Positions 19,545 to 28,468 of a DNA stretch of 64,000 bases are shown piece after piece; the stretch's first letter is position 1, and each line of letters starts with the position of its first letter. The position numbers and the translations under genes were made by a program. The notes beneath the pieces are model-generated. The model was not told the origin of the DNA, made no database searches, and worked only from the letters and a program-made list of their open reading frames with translations. The DNA comes from Roseicyclus persicicus (lineage in GTDB: Bacteria; Pseudomonadota; Alphaproteobacteria; Rhodobacterales; Rhodobacteraceae). Location of the stretch: the NCBI RefSeq assembly GCF_012395815.1, contig NZ_JAAZQQ010000002.1, forward strand, positions 372,001-436,000, in the 5' to 3' direction.

Positions 19545-20744
19545 TTACTCGGCCGCGCGGCGCGCCACGCGGCTGAGCAGGTCGTCGGTCTCCGGTTCGG
19601 ACTCAGACACGGCGGGGCGGACCTCGCCCCGGGGCGCCGGATGGCGCGGGCGGATGCCGCCGCCCTCGGCCAGCCGGGCCTGCGCGGCCTCCATCACCCT
19701 CAGCGCGCGGCGGTCCATCATCCGGTGCCAGACCGGCGGGATCGTCGCCAGCACCGCCATCACCGGCAGCGACCAGGGCAGGGTGGGCACGTCGGCCTGC
19801 GGGTCCAGCCGGTCATAGGGCCGGTCGGGGTGCAGGTGGTGTTCGGAATGGGCGGGGGCGTTCATCATCAGGTAGCTGGAAAAGCCCCGCGGCGCGTTCC
19901 AGCTGTGGTGCGGGCCCACGGGTTCGCGCCGGCCGTTGGGCAACTCCAGCCGCTGCAGGCCGTAGTGCTGGATGTAGTCCGACATCAGCACCTGCGCACC
20001 GAACAGCGCCGCCAGCCCGATCCAGGCCAGCCCGCCGCCCAGCCCGCCCAGCGCGAAGGCCGCGACCAGGGCGAGGGCCGCGCCGCCGACCCAGGCGACA
20101 TAGGGGTTCCGTAGGCTCTGCGCCGGCAGGCCGCGCCGCTCCAGCCGGTCGGCCTCGGATTGCAGCCCGGCCTCGAAGGACCCGCGCCAGGCGCGCGGCA
20201 GGTAGGTCCAGAAATCCTCGCCCGGCAGGGGGGTGTTGGGGTCTTCCTCGGTGCCGACGTGGCGGTGGTGCACCAGCCGGTGCGCCGAGACGTGGTGGCC
20301 GAACCCGACGGAGGTGTAGACCGCCGCCCCGAGGCCCCGCAGGAGGGGGGGCTTGCGGTGGATCAGCTCGTGCGCGTTGGGGTGGCTGACCTGCCCGAAG
20401 AAGGAGGCGGCGGCGAAGAACAGCGCCAGCGTCTCGCCGAAGCCGAAGCGCGGGTCGCCGAGCGCCGCCAGCACCAGCGCCAGCAGCCCCAGATGGACCA
20501 CCCCGAGCCCCGCGGCCAGCCGGTCCGACCAGGGTGCGTGGTCGTGGTCGTCGAGTCGGGGCGGCGCCAGCAGCCGGTCCATGCCCGCGGCGATGAGCGT
20601 CAGCCACAGGAGCGCGAGCACGGACGCGAACCCCCAGACCGTCGCGCCGAGCGCGATCAGGAGGGCCGGAACGAGGGTGACGAGCGCGTAACGGGCGATC
20701 ACGGGCATGGCGGCATCGGGGGCGTCTGACTGTCCTTTCACCAT
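19545..20744 (-). CDS. alkB: AlkB-type alkane 1-monooxygenase
   Basis: A membrane-bound diiron hydroxylase of about 399 residues, of the alkane 1-monooxygenase/fatty-acid-desaturase fold. The eight-histidine set is present: HELIHR, HRLVHHRHVG, HYGLQR and NAPAHSEHHLHPDRPYDRL, between hydrophobic helices. The NAPAHSEHH motif replaces the textbook LQRHSDHH. The family hydroxylates terminal methyl groups of alkanes using rubredoxin electrons; no rubredoxin gene is adjacent. The start is uncertain: GTG 20753, ATG 20744 or ATG 20708 (the last lies directly before the first helix). The substrate could be a lipid rather than an alkane. Confidence 0.85.
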   Translation of the reverse strand: MVKGQSDAPDAAMPVIARYALVTLVPALLIALGATVWGFASVLALLWLTLIAAGMDRLLAPPRLDDHDHAPWSDRLAAGLGVVHLGLLALVLAALGDPRFGFGETLALFFAAASFFGQVSHPNAHELIHRKPPLLRGLGAAVYTSVGFGHHVSAHRLVHHRHVGTEEDPNTPLPGEDFWTYLPRAWRGSFEAGLQSEADRLERRGLPAQSLRNPYVAWVGGAALALVAAFALGGLGGGLAWIGLAALFGAQVLMSDYIQHYGLQRLELPNGRREPVGPHHSWNAPRGFSSYLMMNAPAHSEHHLHPDRPYDRLDPQADVPTLPWSLPVMAVLATIPPVWHRMMDRRALRVMEAAQARLAEGGGIRPRHPAPRGEVRPAVSESEPETDDLLSRVARRAAE

Positions 20745-20843
20745 ATCTGGCACGGGTTCTGGGCGAAACCATGACCTTTCTTTCCCATCCGCCCCGTATT
20801 AGGTCAGGGAAAGCCTCAAGAAACCGTGAAAGGCCACGCGCCC

Positions 20844-21926
20844 ATGTCCTTTTTCAAGAAACTGAAGGACCGGATGCTCAAATCCTCCTCCAAGATCGAC
20901 GCGGGCCTGGACGCGATCATCGAGGAGGGGGCGGAGGCCGCGGTCGAGGCGCCCGAGCCGGCGCCGCAGGTCGAGGCGCCGCCGGCGCCCGCGCCCAAGG
21001 TTGAAGCCCCCGCCGCACCCACGTCAGGGCCCGCGCCCGCCGCGAAACCGGGCCTTCTCGGGCGGATCATGGGCCGCACGGCCGAGCCGCGCCGGGCGCT
21101 CGACGACGAGATGCTGGAGAGCCTCGAGGAGCTGCTGATCGCCGCCGACATGGGCGTCGAGACCGCCCTGCGCGTCACCGCGAATATGGCCGAGGGGCGC
21201 TATGGCCGCATGATGTCTGCCAGTGATATCAAGGATTTGCTCGCTACCGAGATCGCCCGCGTGATGGAGCCGGTCGCCCGCCCGCTGCCGATCTACCGCA
21301 AGACGCCGCAGGTGGTGCTGGTCGTCGGCGTGAACGGGTCGGGCAAGACCACGACGATCGGCAAGCTGGCGAGCCAGTTCAAGGCGGCGGGCAAATCCGT
21401 GGTGATCGCCGCCGGCGACACCTTCCGCGCCGCGGCGGTGGAGCAGCTGCAGGTCTGGGGGCAACGCGCCGGCGTGCCCGTCCTGACCGCGCCCGAGGGG
21501 TCGGACCCCGCGGCGCTGGCCTTCGACGCCATGGGCCGGGCCGAGGCCGAGGGCGCGGACCTGTTGCTGATCGACACCGCAGGGCGGCTGCAGAACCGCG
21601 CCGACCTGATGGAGGAACTGGCCAAGATCGTCCGCGTCATCCGCAAGAAGGACCCCGACGCGCCGCACAACACGCTCCTGGTGCTCGACGCCACCACGGG
21701 GCAGAACGCCCTGAACCAGGTCGAGATCTTCCAGAAGATGGCGGATGTGACCGGCCTGGTGATGACCAAGCTCGACGGGACCGCCAAGGGCGGGGTGCTG
21801 GTGGCGCTGGCCGACCGTTTCGGCCTGCCGATCCATGCCATCGGGGTGGGTGAGCAGATTGATGATCTGCAACCTTTCGACCCGCAGGACTTCGCCAATG
21901 CCCTTGTCGGTGTTGAGAATTCCTGA
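20844..21926 (+). CDS. ftsY: signal recognition particle receptor FtsY
   Basis: A 360-residue SRP receptor GTPase. The N-terminal 60 residues form an Ala/Pro/Glu-rich A domain, then the helical N domain (SLEELLIAADMGVETA) and the G domain: GVNGSGKTTTIGKL (G1), DTFRAAAVEQL, DTAGRLQN (G3), TKLDGTAKGG (G4). It docks ribosome-SRP complexes at the inner membrane. The ATG at 20844 has GAAAGG upstream and starts the typical MSFFKKLKDR sequence. The DMT transporter and yciB follow on the same strand. Confidence 0.96.
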   Translation: MSFFKKLKDRMLKSSSKIDAGLDAIIEEGAEAAVEAPEPAPQVEAPPAPAPKVEAPAAPTSGPAPAAKPGLLGRIMGRTAEPRRALDDEMLESLEELLIAADMGVETALRVTANMAEGRYGRMMSASDIKDLLATEIARVMEPVARPLPIYRKTPQVVLVVGVNGSGKTTTIGKLASQFKAAGKSVVIAAGDTFRAAAVEQLQVWGQRAGVPVLTAPEGSDPAALAFDAMGRAEAEGADLLLIDTAGRLQNRADLMEELAKIVRVIRKKDPDAPHNTLLVLDATTGQNALNQVEIFQKMADVTGLVMTKLDGTAKGGVLVALADRFGLPIHAIGVGEQIDDLQPFDPQDFANALVGVENS

Positions 21927-21970
21927 CATCCATCCACAGCCCCTGTGAGCAGAATGCCCGCTGACGCCCC

Positions 21971-22873
21971 ATGAGCGCCTGGATCACCTCGATCGAGGGC
22001 ACCGCCGCCGCCGGAACGGTCGCCACGATGCTGGCGCTGCTGGCCGCGCTGCTCCACGCGGTGTTCGGCGCGCTGCAGAAGGGCCGCCACGACCCGCTGC
22101 TGGCCCGCGGCGCCATCGACGCAAGCTACGCCGCGATGGCCGCCCCCTTCGCCTTCTTCGTGGTGCCCTGGCCCGAGCCGCACATGTGGCCGATCTTCGC
22201 CGGCGCCTTCGTCATCCACGTGCTCTACAAATGGGCGACGCTGGCGAGCTACCGCCGCGGGGCCTATACCGTCGTCTACCCGGTGATGCGGGGCACCGGG
22301 CCGCTGTTCGCGATCATCGGAGCCTGGCTGATCTTCGGCGAGACCTTCGCGCCGCTGCAATGGCTGGGCGTCGCGGTGCTGCTGGCGGGGCTCTACGGGC
22401 TTGCGGCCTACAACATGATCCACGTCACGGTGGCCCGCGACACGCTGGTGCCGGCGCTGGGCTTCGCCGTGCTGACGGGCCTCTTCGTCGCGCTCTATAC
22501 CACCTACGACGCCTATGGCATCCGGGCGACGGCCGACCCCTTCACCTTCCTCGCCTGGTTCTTCCTGATCGACGGGCTCCTGTTCCCGGTGCTCGCCTGG
22601 CGCTTCTACAGGCGCCTGCCCGAGAAACCGCCGGCCGGGCCGCTGGCGCTCCGCGGCCTCTTCGGAGGCCTTGTCGCCTTTGCCAGCTTCGGCTCGATCA
22701 TGCTCGCCACCCGCCTCGACCAGGTCGGCGAGGCCGCGGTGCTGCGCGAGACCTCCACCGTATTCGCCGCGCTGATCGGCTGGCTGTTCCTCGGCGAACG
22801 GGTCGGGCCGCGGCGGCTGGCCCTGATGGGGTTGATCGCGGCGGGCGCGGTGATAGTTGAGGCGGGCGGATGA
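21971..22873 (+). CDS. EamA/DMT-type transporter
   Basis: A 300-residue integral membrane protein with about ten hydrophobic segments in two repeated halves, as in the drug/metabolite transporter superfamily. Supporting features are the YRRGAYTVVYPVMRGTGP stretch near the end of the first half and the end-of-repeat GWLFLGERVGPRRL in the second half. Substrate unknown. It sits between ftsY and yciB; its stop overlaps an upstream in-frame ATG of yciB (ATGA), so the genes are likely cotranscribed. Confidence 0.88.
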   Translation: MSAWITSIEGTAAAGTVATMLALLAALLHAVFGALQKGRHDPLLARGAIDASYAAMAAPFAFFVVPWPEPHMWPIFAGAFVIHVLYKWATLASYRRGAYTVVYPVMRGTGPLFAIIGAWLIFGETFAPLQWLGVAVLLAGLYGLAAYNMIHVTVARDTLVPALGFAVLTGLFVALYTTYDAYGIRATADPFTFLAWFFLIDGLLFPVLAWRFYRRLPEKPPAGPLALRGLFGGLVAFASFGSIMLATRLDQVGEAAVLRETSTVFAALIGWLFLGERVGPRRLALMGLIAAGAVIVEAGG

Positions 22874-22884
22874 AAGGAGCCCCG

Positions 22885-23502
22885 ATGCGACAGGAGAAAG
22901 CCGTCAACCCCTGGCTCCGGCAGGGCCTGGAACTCGGGCCGCCGATCCTGTTCTTCCTGGCCTACATGCGGTTCCAGGACGTGACCTGGACGATCGGCGG
23001 GCGCGACTACGACGGCTTCATCCTGGTGACGGCGGGCTTCGTGCCGCTCCTGCTCCTGTCCATGGGGATCCTGTGGAAGCTGACGGGCCGGATCTCCCGC
23101 ATCCAGGTCTTCACGGCGGTCATGGTGGTCGTGTTCGGCGGGCTGACCGTGTGGCTGAACGACGAGCGCTTCTTCAAGATGAAGACGACGCTGGTCTACG
23201 GGTTCTTCGCGGTGACGCTGGGCATCGGGCTCCTGCGCGGGCAGGGCTGGCTCAAGGTGCTGATGGGGGAGATGCTGCCGATGTCGGACCGCGGCTGGCT
23301 GATCCTGTCGCGGCGCATCGCGGCCACCTTCGCGCTGATGGCGGTGGCGAACGAGGCGGTCTGGCGGACGCAATCGACGGAATTCTGGGTGACCTTCGAG
23401 ACTTTCGGCCTGCCCGCCTTCCTGTTCGTGGCCTTCATGGCCCAGTCCCGGCTGATCGAGCGCGAAAGCCTCAGCGCGGACGACGGGGAGCGGAAGGGCT
23501 AG
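22885..23502 (+). CDS. yciB: YciB/IspZ-type inner-membrane protein
   Basis: A 205-residue polytopic membrane protein of the septation protein A (YciB/IspZ) family, seen by NPWLRQGLELGPPILFFLAY at residues 8-27, ISRIQ, and LSRRIAATFALMAVANEAVW. The family helps maintain envelope synthesis and cell division in enterobacteria. The ATG at 22885 has AAAGGAG about seven bases upstream and is preferred over the ATG at 22870. The 3' end overlaps the convergent pseudouridine synthase gene by 32 bases. Confidence 0.9.
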   Translation: MRQEKAVNPWLRQGLELGPPILFFLAYMRFQDVTWTIGGRDYDGFILVTAGFVPLLLLSMGILWKLTGRISRIQVFTAVMVVVFGGLTVWLNDERFFKMKTTLVYGFFAVTLGIGLLRGQGWLKVLMGEMLPMSDRGWLILSRRIAATFALMAVANEAVWRTQSTEFWVTFETFGLPAFLFVAFMAQSRLIERESLSADDGERKG

Positions 23503-24274
23503 GCTTCTTGCGGAACGGCCGCTTGGGCTTCGCCACCGCGTGCCCCTCCACCGCCGCCTCCAGCCCCAGCTGGTCGCGCAGGACCCGCGGCTTGACCTCC
23601 TCGACCTCGCCGGGCTTCAGCTCGTTCAGGCGGAAGGGGCCGTAGGAAATGCGGATCAGGCGGTTCACGTCGAGCCCGATCTCGGCCATCGCGCGGCGGA
23701 TCTCGCGGTTCTTGCCCTCGCGCAGGCCCACGGTCAGCCAGGCGTTGGCGCCCTGCTGGCGGTCGAGGCGCACCTCCATCCCCTGGAAGCGCTCGCCCTC
23801 CACCTCGATCCCCTTGCGCAGCGGCTCGAGGTCAGCGTCGGTCGGCGTGCCCTTGACCCGCACCCGGTACTTCCGCAGCCAGCCGGTGGCGGGCAGTTCC
23901 AGCTTGCGCTTCAGCCCGCCGTCGTTGGTGAGCAGCAGCAGCCCCTCGGACGTCAGGTCGAGCCGCCCCACGCTCATCACCCGCGGCATCCCCTCGGGCA
24001 GCTTGTCGAAGACCGTCTCGCGGCCCTTCTCGTCCTTGGCGCTGGTCACGAGGCCCGCGGGCTTGTGGTAGAGCCAGAGCCGCGGGCGCTCGGCCTCGGG
24101 CAGCGGCTGGCCGTCCACGGTGATCCGGTCGTGGTCGGTGACGTTGAGGGCGGGGCTGGCGATCAGCTTGCCGTTCACGGCGACGCGGCCGGCCTCGATC
24201 ATGCGCTCGGCCTCCCGGCGCGAGGCGACCCCGGCGCGGCTCAGGCGTTTGGCGATGCGTTCAGGCTCGGACAT
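23471..24274 (-). CDS. RsuA/RluB-family rRNA pseudouridine synthase
   Basis: A 267-residue pseudouridine synthase. An S4 RNA-binding domain (residues about 3-60, RLSRAGVASRREAERMIEAG) precedes the catalytic domain with the GRLDLTSEGLLLLTND motif that holds the catalytic Asp, and GKNREIRRAM. The C-terminal 30 residues are Lys/Arg/Pro-rich and probably bind rRNA. By family it modifies a large-subunit (RluB/E/F-like) uridine; the exact site cannot be read. The ATG has a clear AGGAGGGG Shine-Dalgarno. It is divergent from tadA. Confidence 0.93.
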   Translation of the reverse strand: MSEPERIAKRLSRAGVASRREAERMIEAGRVAVNGKLIASPALNVTDHDRITVDGQPLPEAERPRLWLYHKPAGLVTSAKDEKGRETVFDKLPEGMPRVMSVGRLDLTSEGLLLLTNDGGLKRKLELPATGWLRKYRVRVKGTPTDADLEPLRKGIEVEGERFQGMEVRLDRQQGANAWLTVGLREGKNREIRRAMAEIGLDVNRLIRISYGPFRLNELKPGEVEEVKPRVLRDQLGLEAAVEGHAVAKPKRPFRKKPSPSAPRRPR

Positions 24275-24326
24275 GGACCCCTCCTAGCGGTTTGACAGCG
24301 CCGGCGAAAGGCGGGATCAGGGGCGC

Positions 24327-24776
24327 ATGACCGGTTTCCTCTCCTTCATGGACGCCGCGCTGGAGGAGGCGCGGGCCGCCGCCGCCGCGGGCGAGGTGCC
24401 CGTGGGCGCGGTGGTGGTGAAAGACGGGGCGATCGTCGCCCGCGGGCGCAACCGGATGCGGGAACGCACCGACCCCACCGCCCATGCCGAGATGCTGGCG
24501 ATCCGCGCGGCCTGCGCGGCGCTGGGGTCGGAACGGCTGACGGGCTGCGACCTCTGGGTGACGCTGGAGCCCTGCCCGGCCTGCGCGGGCGCCATCGCGG
24601 CGGCGCGGCTGTCGCGGCTCTACTACGGGGCGAGCGATCCGAAATCGGGGGGCGTGGCGCAGGGGCCGCGGGTCTTCGACCATCCGCAGGCGCATTGGGC
24701 GCCCGAGGTCTATGGCGGGATCGGCGAGACCGAGGCGGCGGCGCTCCTGAAGGACTTCTTCGCGTCGCGGCGGTAA
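24327..24776 (+). CDS. tadA: tRNA adenosine(34) deaminase TadA
   Basis: A 149-residue zinc deaminase that converts A34 to inosine in tRNA-Arg(ACG). The catalytic motifs are HAEM (about residues 53-56) and PCPACAGAI (about residues 82-90). Length and the C-terminal PEVYGGIGE region match TadA rather than guanine deaminase. It is followed by a long inverted repeat and then the convergent rnpB. Confidence 0.92.
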   Translation: MTGFLSFMDAALEEARAAAAAGEVPVGAVVVKDGAIVARGRNRMRERTDPTAHAEMLAIRAACAALGSERLTGCDLWVTLEPCPACAGAIAAARLSRLYYGASDPKSGGVAQGPRVFDHPQAHWAPEVYGGIGETEAAALLKDFFASRR

Positions 24777-25073
24777 AGGGGTTGCGCCGGCTTCGCCGTC
24801 GCCGGGGCGCGCGCCGCTGGCGCGGCGCGGGCTCCTGATCGCATGTTGCAAAGGGAAGAAAGCGAGAGGGGGGCCAGCCCCCCGGCGCCTTTGGCGCCTC
24901 CCCCCGGAGGTATTTGGAAAGCAAAGATGAGGGGAGGTGCCGCCCTGGTCATCTTTGCTTTTCAAATACTCCCGCCCGCCGCCCGACAGGCGGCTTTGCC
25001 GCCGAAAGGGGAGGCTCCCGCACACGCAACCCGCGCGCGGGTGCACAAGGGGCGGCGGCGGCACAGGCGATTT
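24777..25073. other. non-coding stretch between tadA and rnpB
   Basis: About 300 bases without a supportable gene. The only clear structure is the long inverted repeat at 24907-24972. The left part is a GC-rich tract with short stems (GCCGGCTTCGCCGTCGCCGG-like, near 24788-24806). Open frames here are short and lack a ribosome site. Confidence 0.7.
24907..24972. repeat. long inverted repeat, 24-nt arms
   Basis: The left arm (24907-24930) and the right arm (24949-24972) are complementary over 24 positions with three differences, separated by an 18-base loop. The arms contain the AT-rich words TATTTGGAAAGCAAAGATG and CATCTTTGCTTTTCAAATA, unlike the surrounding GC-rich DNA. It lies between two convergent transcription units (tadA and rnpB), so a bidirectional 3'-end or a dispersed mobile-type repeat is likely. 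No T-tract follows on either strand. Confidence 0.85.
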
Positions 25074-25453
25074 GCGCGGAGGGCCTGTAAGCCGGATTCT
25101 GTCCAAGGGGGTCGCCCCCCTCTGGATGGCCATTCCTCTGGACGCGGGGTTGCCCCCGCGCCTCAAGCTGCCAACCCGGATGCCTGGGGGCGAAGCCGGC
25201 CCCCGGGGTCGCCCCCGCGGCATCCCTATTCGGCATTGCTCCCGGTGGGGCTTGCCGTGCCGCTCCGGTTGCCCGTCGCGCGGTGGGCTCTTACCCCACC
25301 GTTTCACCTTTTCCCCTGCGGACAAGGGTAGTTTCATTTCTGTGGCGCTGTCCGTCGGATCGCTCCGCCCGGGCGTTACCCGGCACCGTGGCTTCAGGGA
25401 GTCCGGACTTTCCTCGAGCGGTCGCCCGCCCGCGGCCATCCGGCCCTCCGCGC
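25074..25453 (-). ncRNA. rnpB: RNase P RNA (A-type)
   Basis: The minus strand carries the catalytic RNA of RNase P, which matures the 5' ends of tRNAs. A 12-bp P1 helix pairs 25442-25453 (5' end) with 25074-25085 (3' end). The universal block GAGGAAAGTCCGGACTCC lies at about 25398-25415 and the 3' conserved block GACAGAATCCGGCTTA at about 25088-25103. The length of about 380 nt fits alphaproteobacterial A-type RNA. Ends are set from P1 and may be off by a few bases. Confidence 0.93.
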
Positions 25454-25484
25454 CCCTGTCAGCTACGCGCCCCGGCGCCCCGGT

Positions 25485-26138
25485 TCAAGCCCCGAAGCGC
25501 GCCGCCATCTCGGCGAGCAGGGCGCAATCGCGCCCGTCGAGCGGCCCCCGCGCGCCGGCGCGGAAGCGCAGGCGCACGGCCTGGAGGAGCAGGTCGTCAT
25601 CCACATCGGGAAAGCCGAAGGCGCGGGCGTCGGCGCGGAACCGCTCCGGGTCGACCGGGGCCGTCCCCGCACCCCTAGGCCAGACGGCGAGGCCGGATCG
25701 CCCCAGCCGCCGCCAGTCGAAGCGGGGGCCGGGGTCGATCTTGCGCCCGGGCGCCATGCAGGAATGGCCGATCACCCCCTCGGGCGGGATTGACCAGCGC
25801 GACAGGATTCCGGGCAGGAGCGCCTCCAGCGCGTCCATCAGCGGCGCGGCGAAGGGCGAAAGCCCGTCATTGTCAAGCTCGATCCCGATCGACCGCGAGT
25901 TCACGTCGCCGCGCCCGCGCCATTCCCCCGCACCCGCGTGCCAGGCGCGCATCGCCTCGTCGACCAGCGCCACCACGCGCCCGTCCCGGCGGATGAGGTA
26001 ATGCGCCGAGACCTCGCGCTCGGGCGAACACAGCACCCGGAGCGCCGCGTCGCAGTCGGCCATCGCCGTGTAATGCAGCACCACGAGCTCGGGGACGAGC
26101 CCGTCGCGGCGGGGCCCGAAATTGGGCGACAGGCTCAA
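25485..26138 (-). CDS. N-acetylmuramoyl-L-alanine amidase (AmpD-like, Amidase_2)
   Basis: A 217-residue zinc amidase that cleaves between N-acetylmuramic acid and L-alanine in peptidoglycan fragments. Zinc-site motifs are VVLHYTAM near the N-terminus, AWHAGAGEW, and GHSCMAPGRKIDPGPRFDW (His and the Asp of DPG). No signal peptide is seen, which agrees with a cytoplasmic recycling enzyme. I chose the TTG at 26138, which overlaps the upstream stop by four bases (TTGA) and begins SLSPNFGPR; no in-frame ATG is suitable. It ends the gatC-gatA-lipoprotein group. Confidence 0.88.
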   Translation of the reverse strand: MSLSPNFGPRRDGLVPELVVLHYTAMADCDAALRVLCSPEREVSAHYLIRRDGRVVALVDEAMRAWHAGAGEWRGRGDVNSRSIGIELDNDGLSPFAAPLMDALEALLPGILSRWSIPPEGVIGHSCMAPGRKIDPGPRFDWRRLGRSGLAVWPRGAGTAPVDPERFRADARAFGFPDVDDDLLLQAVRLRFRAGARGPLDGRDCALLAEMAARFGA

Positions 26139-26947
26139 TTCCGGGCGGCCGCCGCGGCGGCGCGGTAGACCGCGGGGTTCCAGGCGCAGGCGTAGCCGTC
26201 GCCGTCGGGGTCGAGACCCTGCCGGTCGCGCCCCGGCCCGCCGTTCTGCAGGAACCATTCCTGCGCGAGGTCGGCCGAGCGGAAGGCGATGCAGGCGCGC
26301 TGGTGGCGTGTCTCCGAGACCGGGCGGCGGCTGTAGCGCGCCTCGCCGACCGGGTGGGTGGTGGCCAGCGCGTAGTCGATGATGTTGGGGCCGAGGCCCT
26401 CGGGGCGGTCGGGCACGGCGGTCGGCTGGATCACCACGCGCTCGGCCTGCATCCGGGCCAGGCGCTCGGCGTCGCTTTCGATGGTTTCGCGGCCCGAGAC
26501 GGCGGCGAAATCCTGTTCGTCCGAGATGCCGGGGTTGGCCACGGCCGCGGCAGGCAGGGGGGCGCTGGCAAGCGTCACCGGGACGGGCGCGGCGGCGGGG
26601 GCAGGGGCCGCGCGCGGCGCGGCCTCGGCCGCGGCGATGGCGGCGGCGGCGCGGGCGGCGATCGGGTCGGGGGTCGTCGGGGCGGGTGCGGTGGCCACCG
26701 TGACCGGGGCGGGGGCCGGGGCCACAGGGGGCAGGGTGGCGGCCAGCGGCGCCGAGGGCGGCACCACGGCGGCGGCGACGGGCGGCGGGGCCTCGCCGCG
26801 GAGCTGCGCGCGGCGCGCCTGCCAGGCGGCGTAGTCCTGGAACCCGACGCCCTCGGCCACGTCGTTGGGGGGCGCGCCCCCGCCGCAGGCGGCGAGCGTC
26901 GCAACGGCAACGAGGAGCGCGGCTGCGCCCGAACGGATCCTGATCAT
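26135..26947 (-). CDS. lipoprotein with C-terminal Excalibur-like calcium-binding motif
   Basis: A 270-residue lipoprotein. Residues 1 to about 20 are a signal peptide with a lipobox (TLAAC). A long Ala/Pro-rich linker follows (about residues 50-130). The C-terminus has QEWFLQNGGPGRDRQGLDPD followed by GDGYAC, the DxDxDGxxC pattern of the Excalibur domain. The domain is often linked to cell-wall proteins. The next gene, translationally coupled, is a peptidoglycan amidase, so a role at the envelope is likely. The exact function is unknown. Confidence 0.8.
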   Translation of the reverse strand: MIRIRSGAAALLVAVATLAACGGGAPPNDVAEGVGFQDYAAWQARRAQLRGEAPPPVAAAVVPPSAPLAATLPPVAPAPAPVTVATAPAPTTPDPIAARAAAAIAAAEAAPRAAPAPAAAPVPVTLASAPLPAAAVANPGISDEQDFAAVSGRETIESDAERLARMQAERVVIQPTAVPDRPEGLGPNIIDYALATTHPVGEARYSRRPVSETRHQRACIAFRSADLAQEWFLQNGGPGRDRQGLDPDGDGYACAWNPAVYRAAAAAARN

Positions 26948-26981
26948 GTGCCTGCCTCGAAAGCTTATCGTTTCGGGCAGG

Positions 26982-28466
26982 TTACCACCATTTCGCGGGT
27001 TTCGCCACAAATCCGGCGGCCTGCTCCAGCGCGTAGCCGATGTTGAGCAGCTCGCCCTCTTCCCAGGGCTTGCCGATCAGCTGCAGCCCGAGCGGCAGGC
27101 CGGCCGCGTCGAGCCCCGCGGGCACGGCGAGGCCCGGCAGCCCGGCGAGGTTCACGGTCACGGTGAAGACGTCGTTCAGGTACATCTCGACCGGGTCGCT
27201 GTGTTTCTTGCCCAGCTCGAAGGCCGCCGACGGCGTCGCGGGCGTCAGGATCGCGTCGACGCCGGCGGCGAAGGCCTCTTCGAAGTCGCGCTTGATGAGG
27301 GTGCGGACCTTGCGGGCGCGGTTGTAGTAGGCGTCGTAGTAGCCCGCCGACAGGACGTAGGTGCCGACCATCACGCGGCGGCGCACCTCGGGGCCGAAGC
27401 CCTCGGCGCGGGTCTTCTCGTACATCTCGGTGACGCCGTCGCCCTGCGCGAGCTTGGCCCGGTAGCCGTAGCGGACCCCGTCGTAGCGGGCGAGGTTCGA
27501 CGACGCCTCGGCCGGCGCGATGACGTAGTAGGCGGGCAGCGCGTATTTCGTGTGCGGCAGGCTGATGTCGCGGATCACGGCGCCGGCGTCGGCCAGCATC
27601 TCGCGGCCGCGGGCCCAGAGCGCCTCGATCTCGGCGGGCATCCCGTCCATGCGGTATTCGCGCGGAATGCCGATGACCTTGCCGCGGATGTCGCCGGTCA
27701 GCATGGCCTCGAAATCGGGGACGGGCAGGTCGGCGGAGGTGGAATCCTTCGGGTCGTGGCCCATCATCGCCGCGCCCATGATGGCCGCGTCGCGCACCGT
27801 CTTGGTCATCGGGCCCGCCTGGTCGAGCGACGAGGCGAAGGCGACGATGCCCCAGCGCGAGCAGCGGCCGTAGGTGGGCTTCAGCCCCACGATGCCGGTG
27901 AAGGCGGCGGGCTGGCGGATCGAGCCGCCGGTGTCGGTGCCGGTGGCCGCGAGACAGAGGTCGGCGGCCACGGCGGCGGCGGACCCGCCCGAGGACCCGC
28001 CCGGCGTCAGCGCGGCGTCGGAGTTGCCGGCGCGCCAGGGGTTCACGGCGTTGCCGTAGACCGAGGTCTCGTTCGACGAGCCCATGGCGAACTCGTCCAT
28101 GTTCAGCTTGCCCAGCATGACGGCGCCCGCGTCGCGCAGCTGCGCGGAGACGGTCGATTCATAGGGCGGGCGGAAGCCTTCGAGGATCTTCGAGGCGGCC
28201 TGGGACGGCACGCCCTCGGTGCAGAACAGGTCCTTGATGCCCACGGGGATGCCGCACAGGTCGGGCGCGTCGCCCGCGGCCAGCCGCGCATCGGCGGCGC
28301 GGGCGCGGTCCAGCGCGATCTCGGGCGTCTTGTGGACGAAGGCGCCCAGCGCGTCGGCGGCGTCGATGGCGGCGAGGCAGGCCTCGGTCAGCGCGACGGC
28401 GGTCGTGTCGCCCCGGCGGAGCGCGTCGCGGGCCTCGGCGATGGTCAGTTTCGTCAGGTCGGACAT
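26982..28466 (-). CDS. gatA: aspartyl/glutamyl-tRNA amidotransferase subunit A
   Basis: A 494-residue amidase-signature enzyme. It releases ammonia from glutamine for the GatCAB complex, which converts Glu-tRNA(Gln) or Asp-tRNA(Asn) to the amidated forms. The catalytic triad is visible: Lys78 ([10 protein letters not shown]), Ser158 (TPGGSSGGS) and Ser182 ([10 protein letters not shown]). The ATG at 28466 lies two bases after the gatC stop. gatB is not adjacent in this window. The C-terminus ([13 protein letters not shown]) is typical. Confidence 0.96.
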   Translation of the reverse strand: MSDLTKLTIAEARDALRRGDTTAVALTEACLAAIDAADALGAFVHKTPEIALDRARAADARLAAGDAPDLCGIPVGIKDLFCTEGVPSQAASKILEGFRPPYESTVSAQLRDAGAVMLGKLNMDEFAMGSSNETSVYGNAVNPWRAGNSDAALTPGGSSGGSAAAVAADLCLAATGTDTGGSIRQPAAFTGIVGLKPTYGRCSRWGIVAFASSLDQAGPMTKTVRDAAIMGAAMMGHDPKDSTSADLPVPDFEAMLTGDIRGKVIGIPREYRMDGMPAEIEALWARGREMLADAGAVIRDISLPHTKYALPAYYVIAPAEASSNLARYDGVRYGYRAKLAQGDGVTEMYEKTRAEGFGPEVRRRVMVGTYVLSAGYYDAYYNRARKVRTLIKRDFEEAFAAGVDAILTPATPSAAFELGKKHSDPVEMYLNDVFTVTVNLAGLPGLAVPAGLDAAGLPLGLQLIGKPWEEGELLNIGYALEQAAGFVAKPAKWW

Positions 28467-28468
28467 GG

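Noticed and set aside
25081-25480. Several short open frames over the RNase P region
   Set aside because: They fall within the rnpB RNA, whose P1 helix and conserved blocks explain the sequence.
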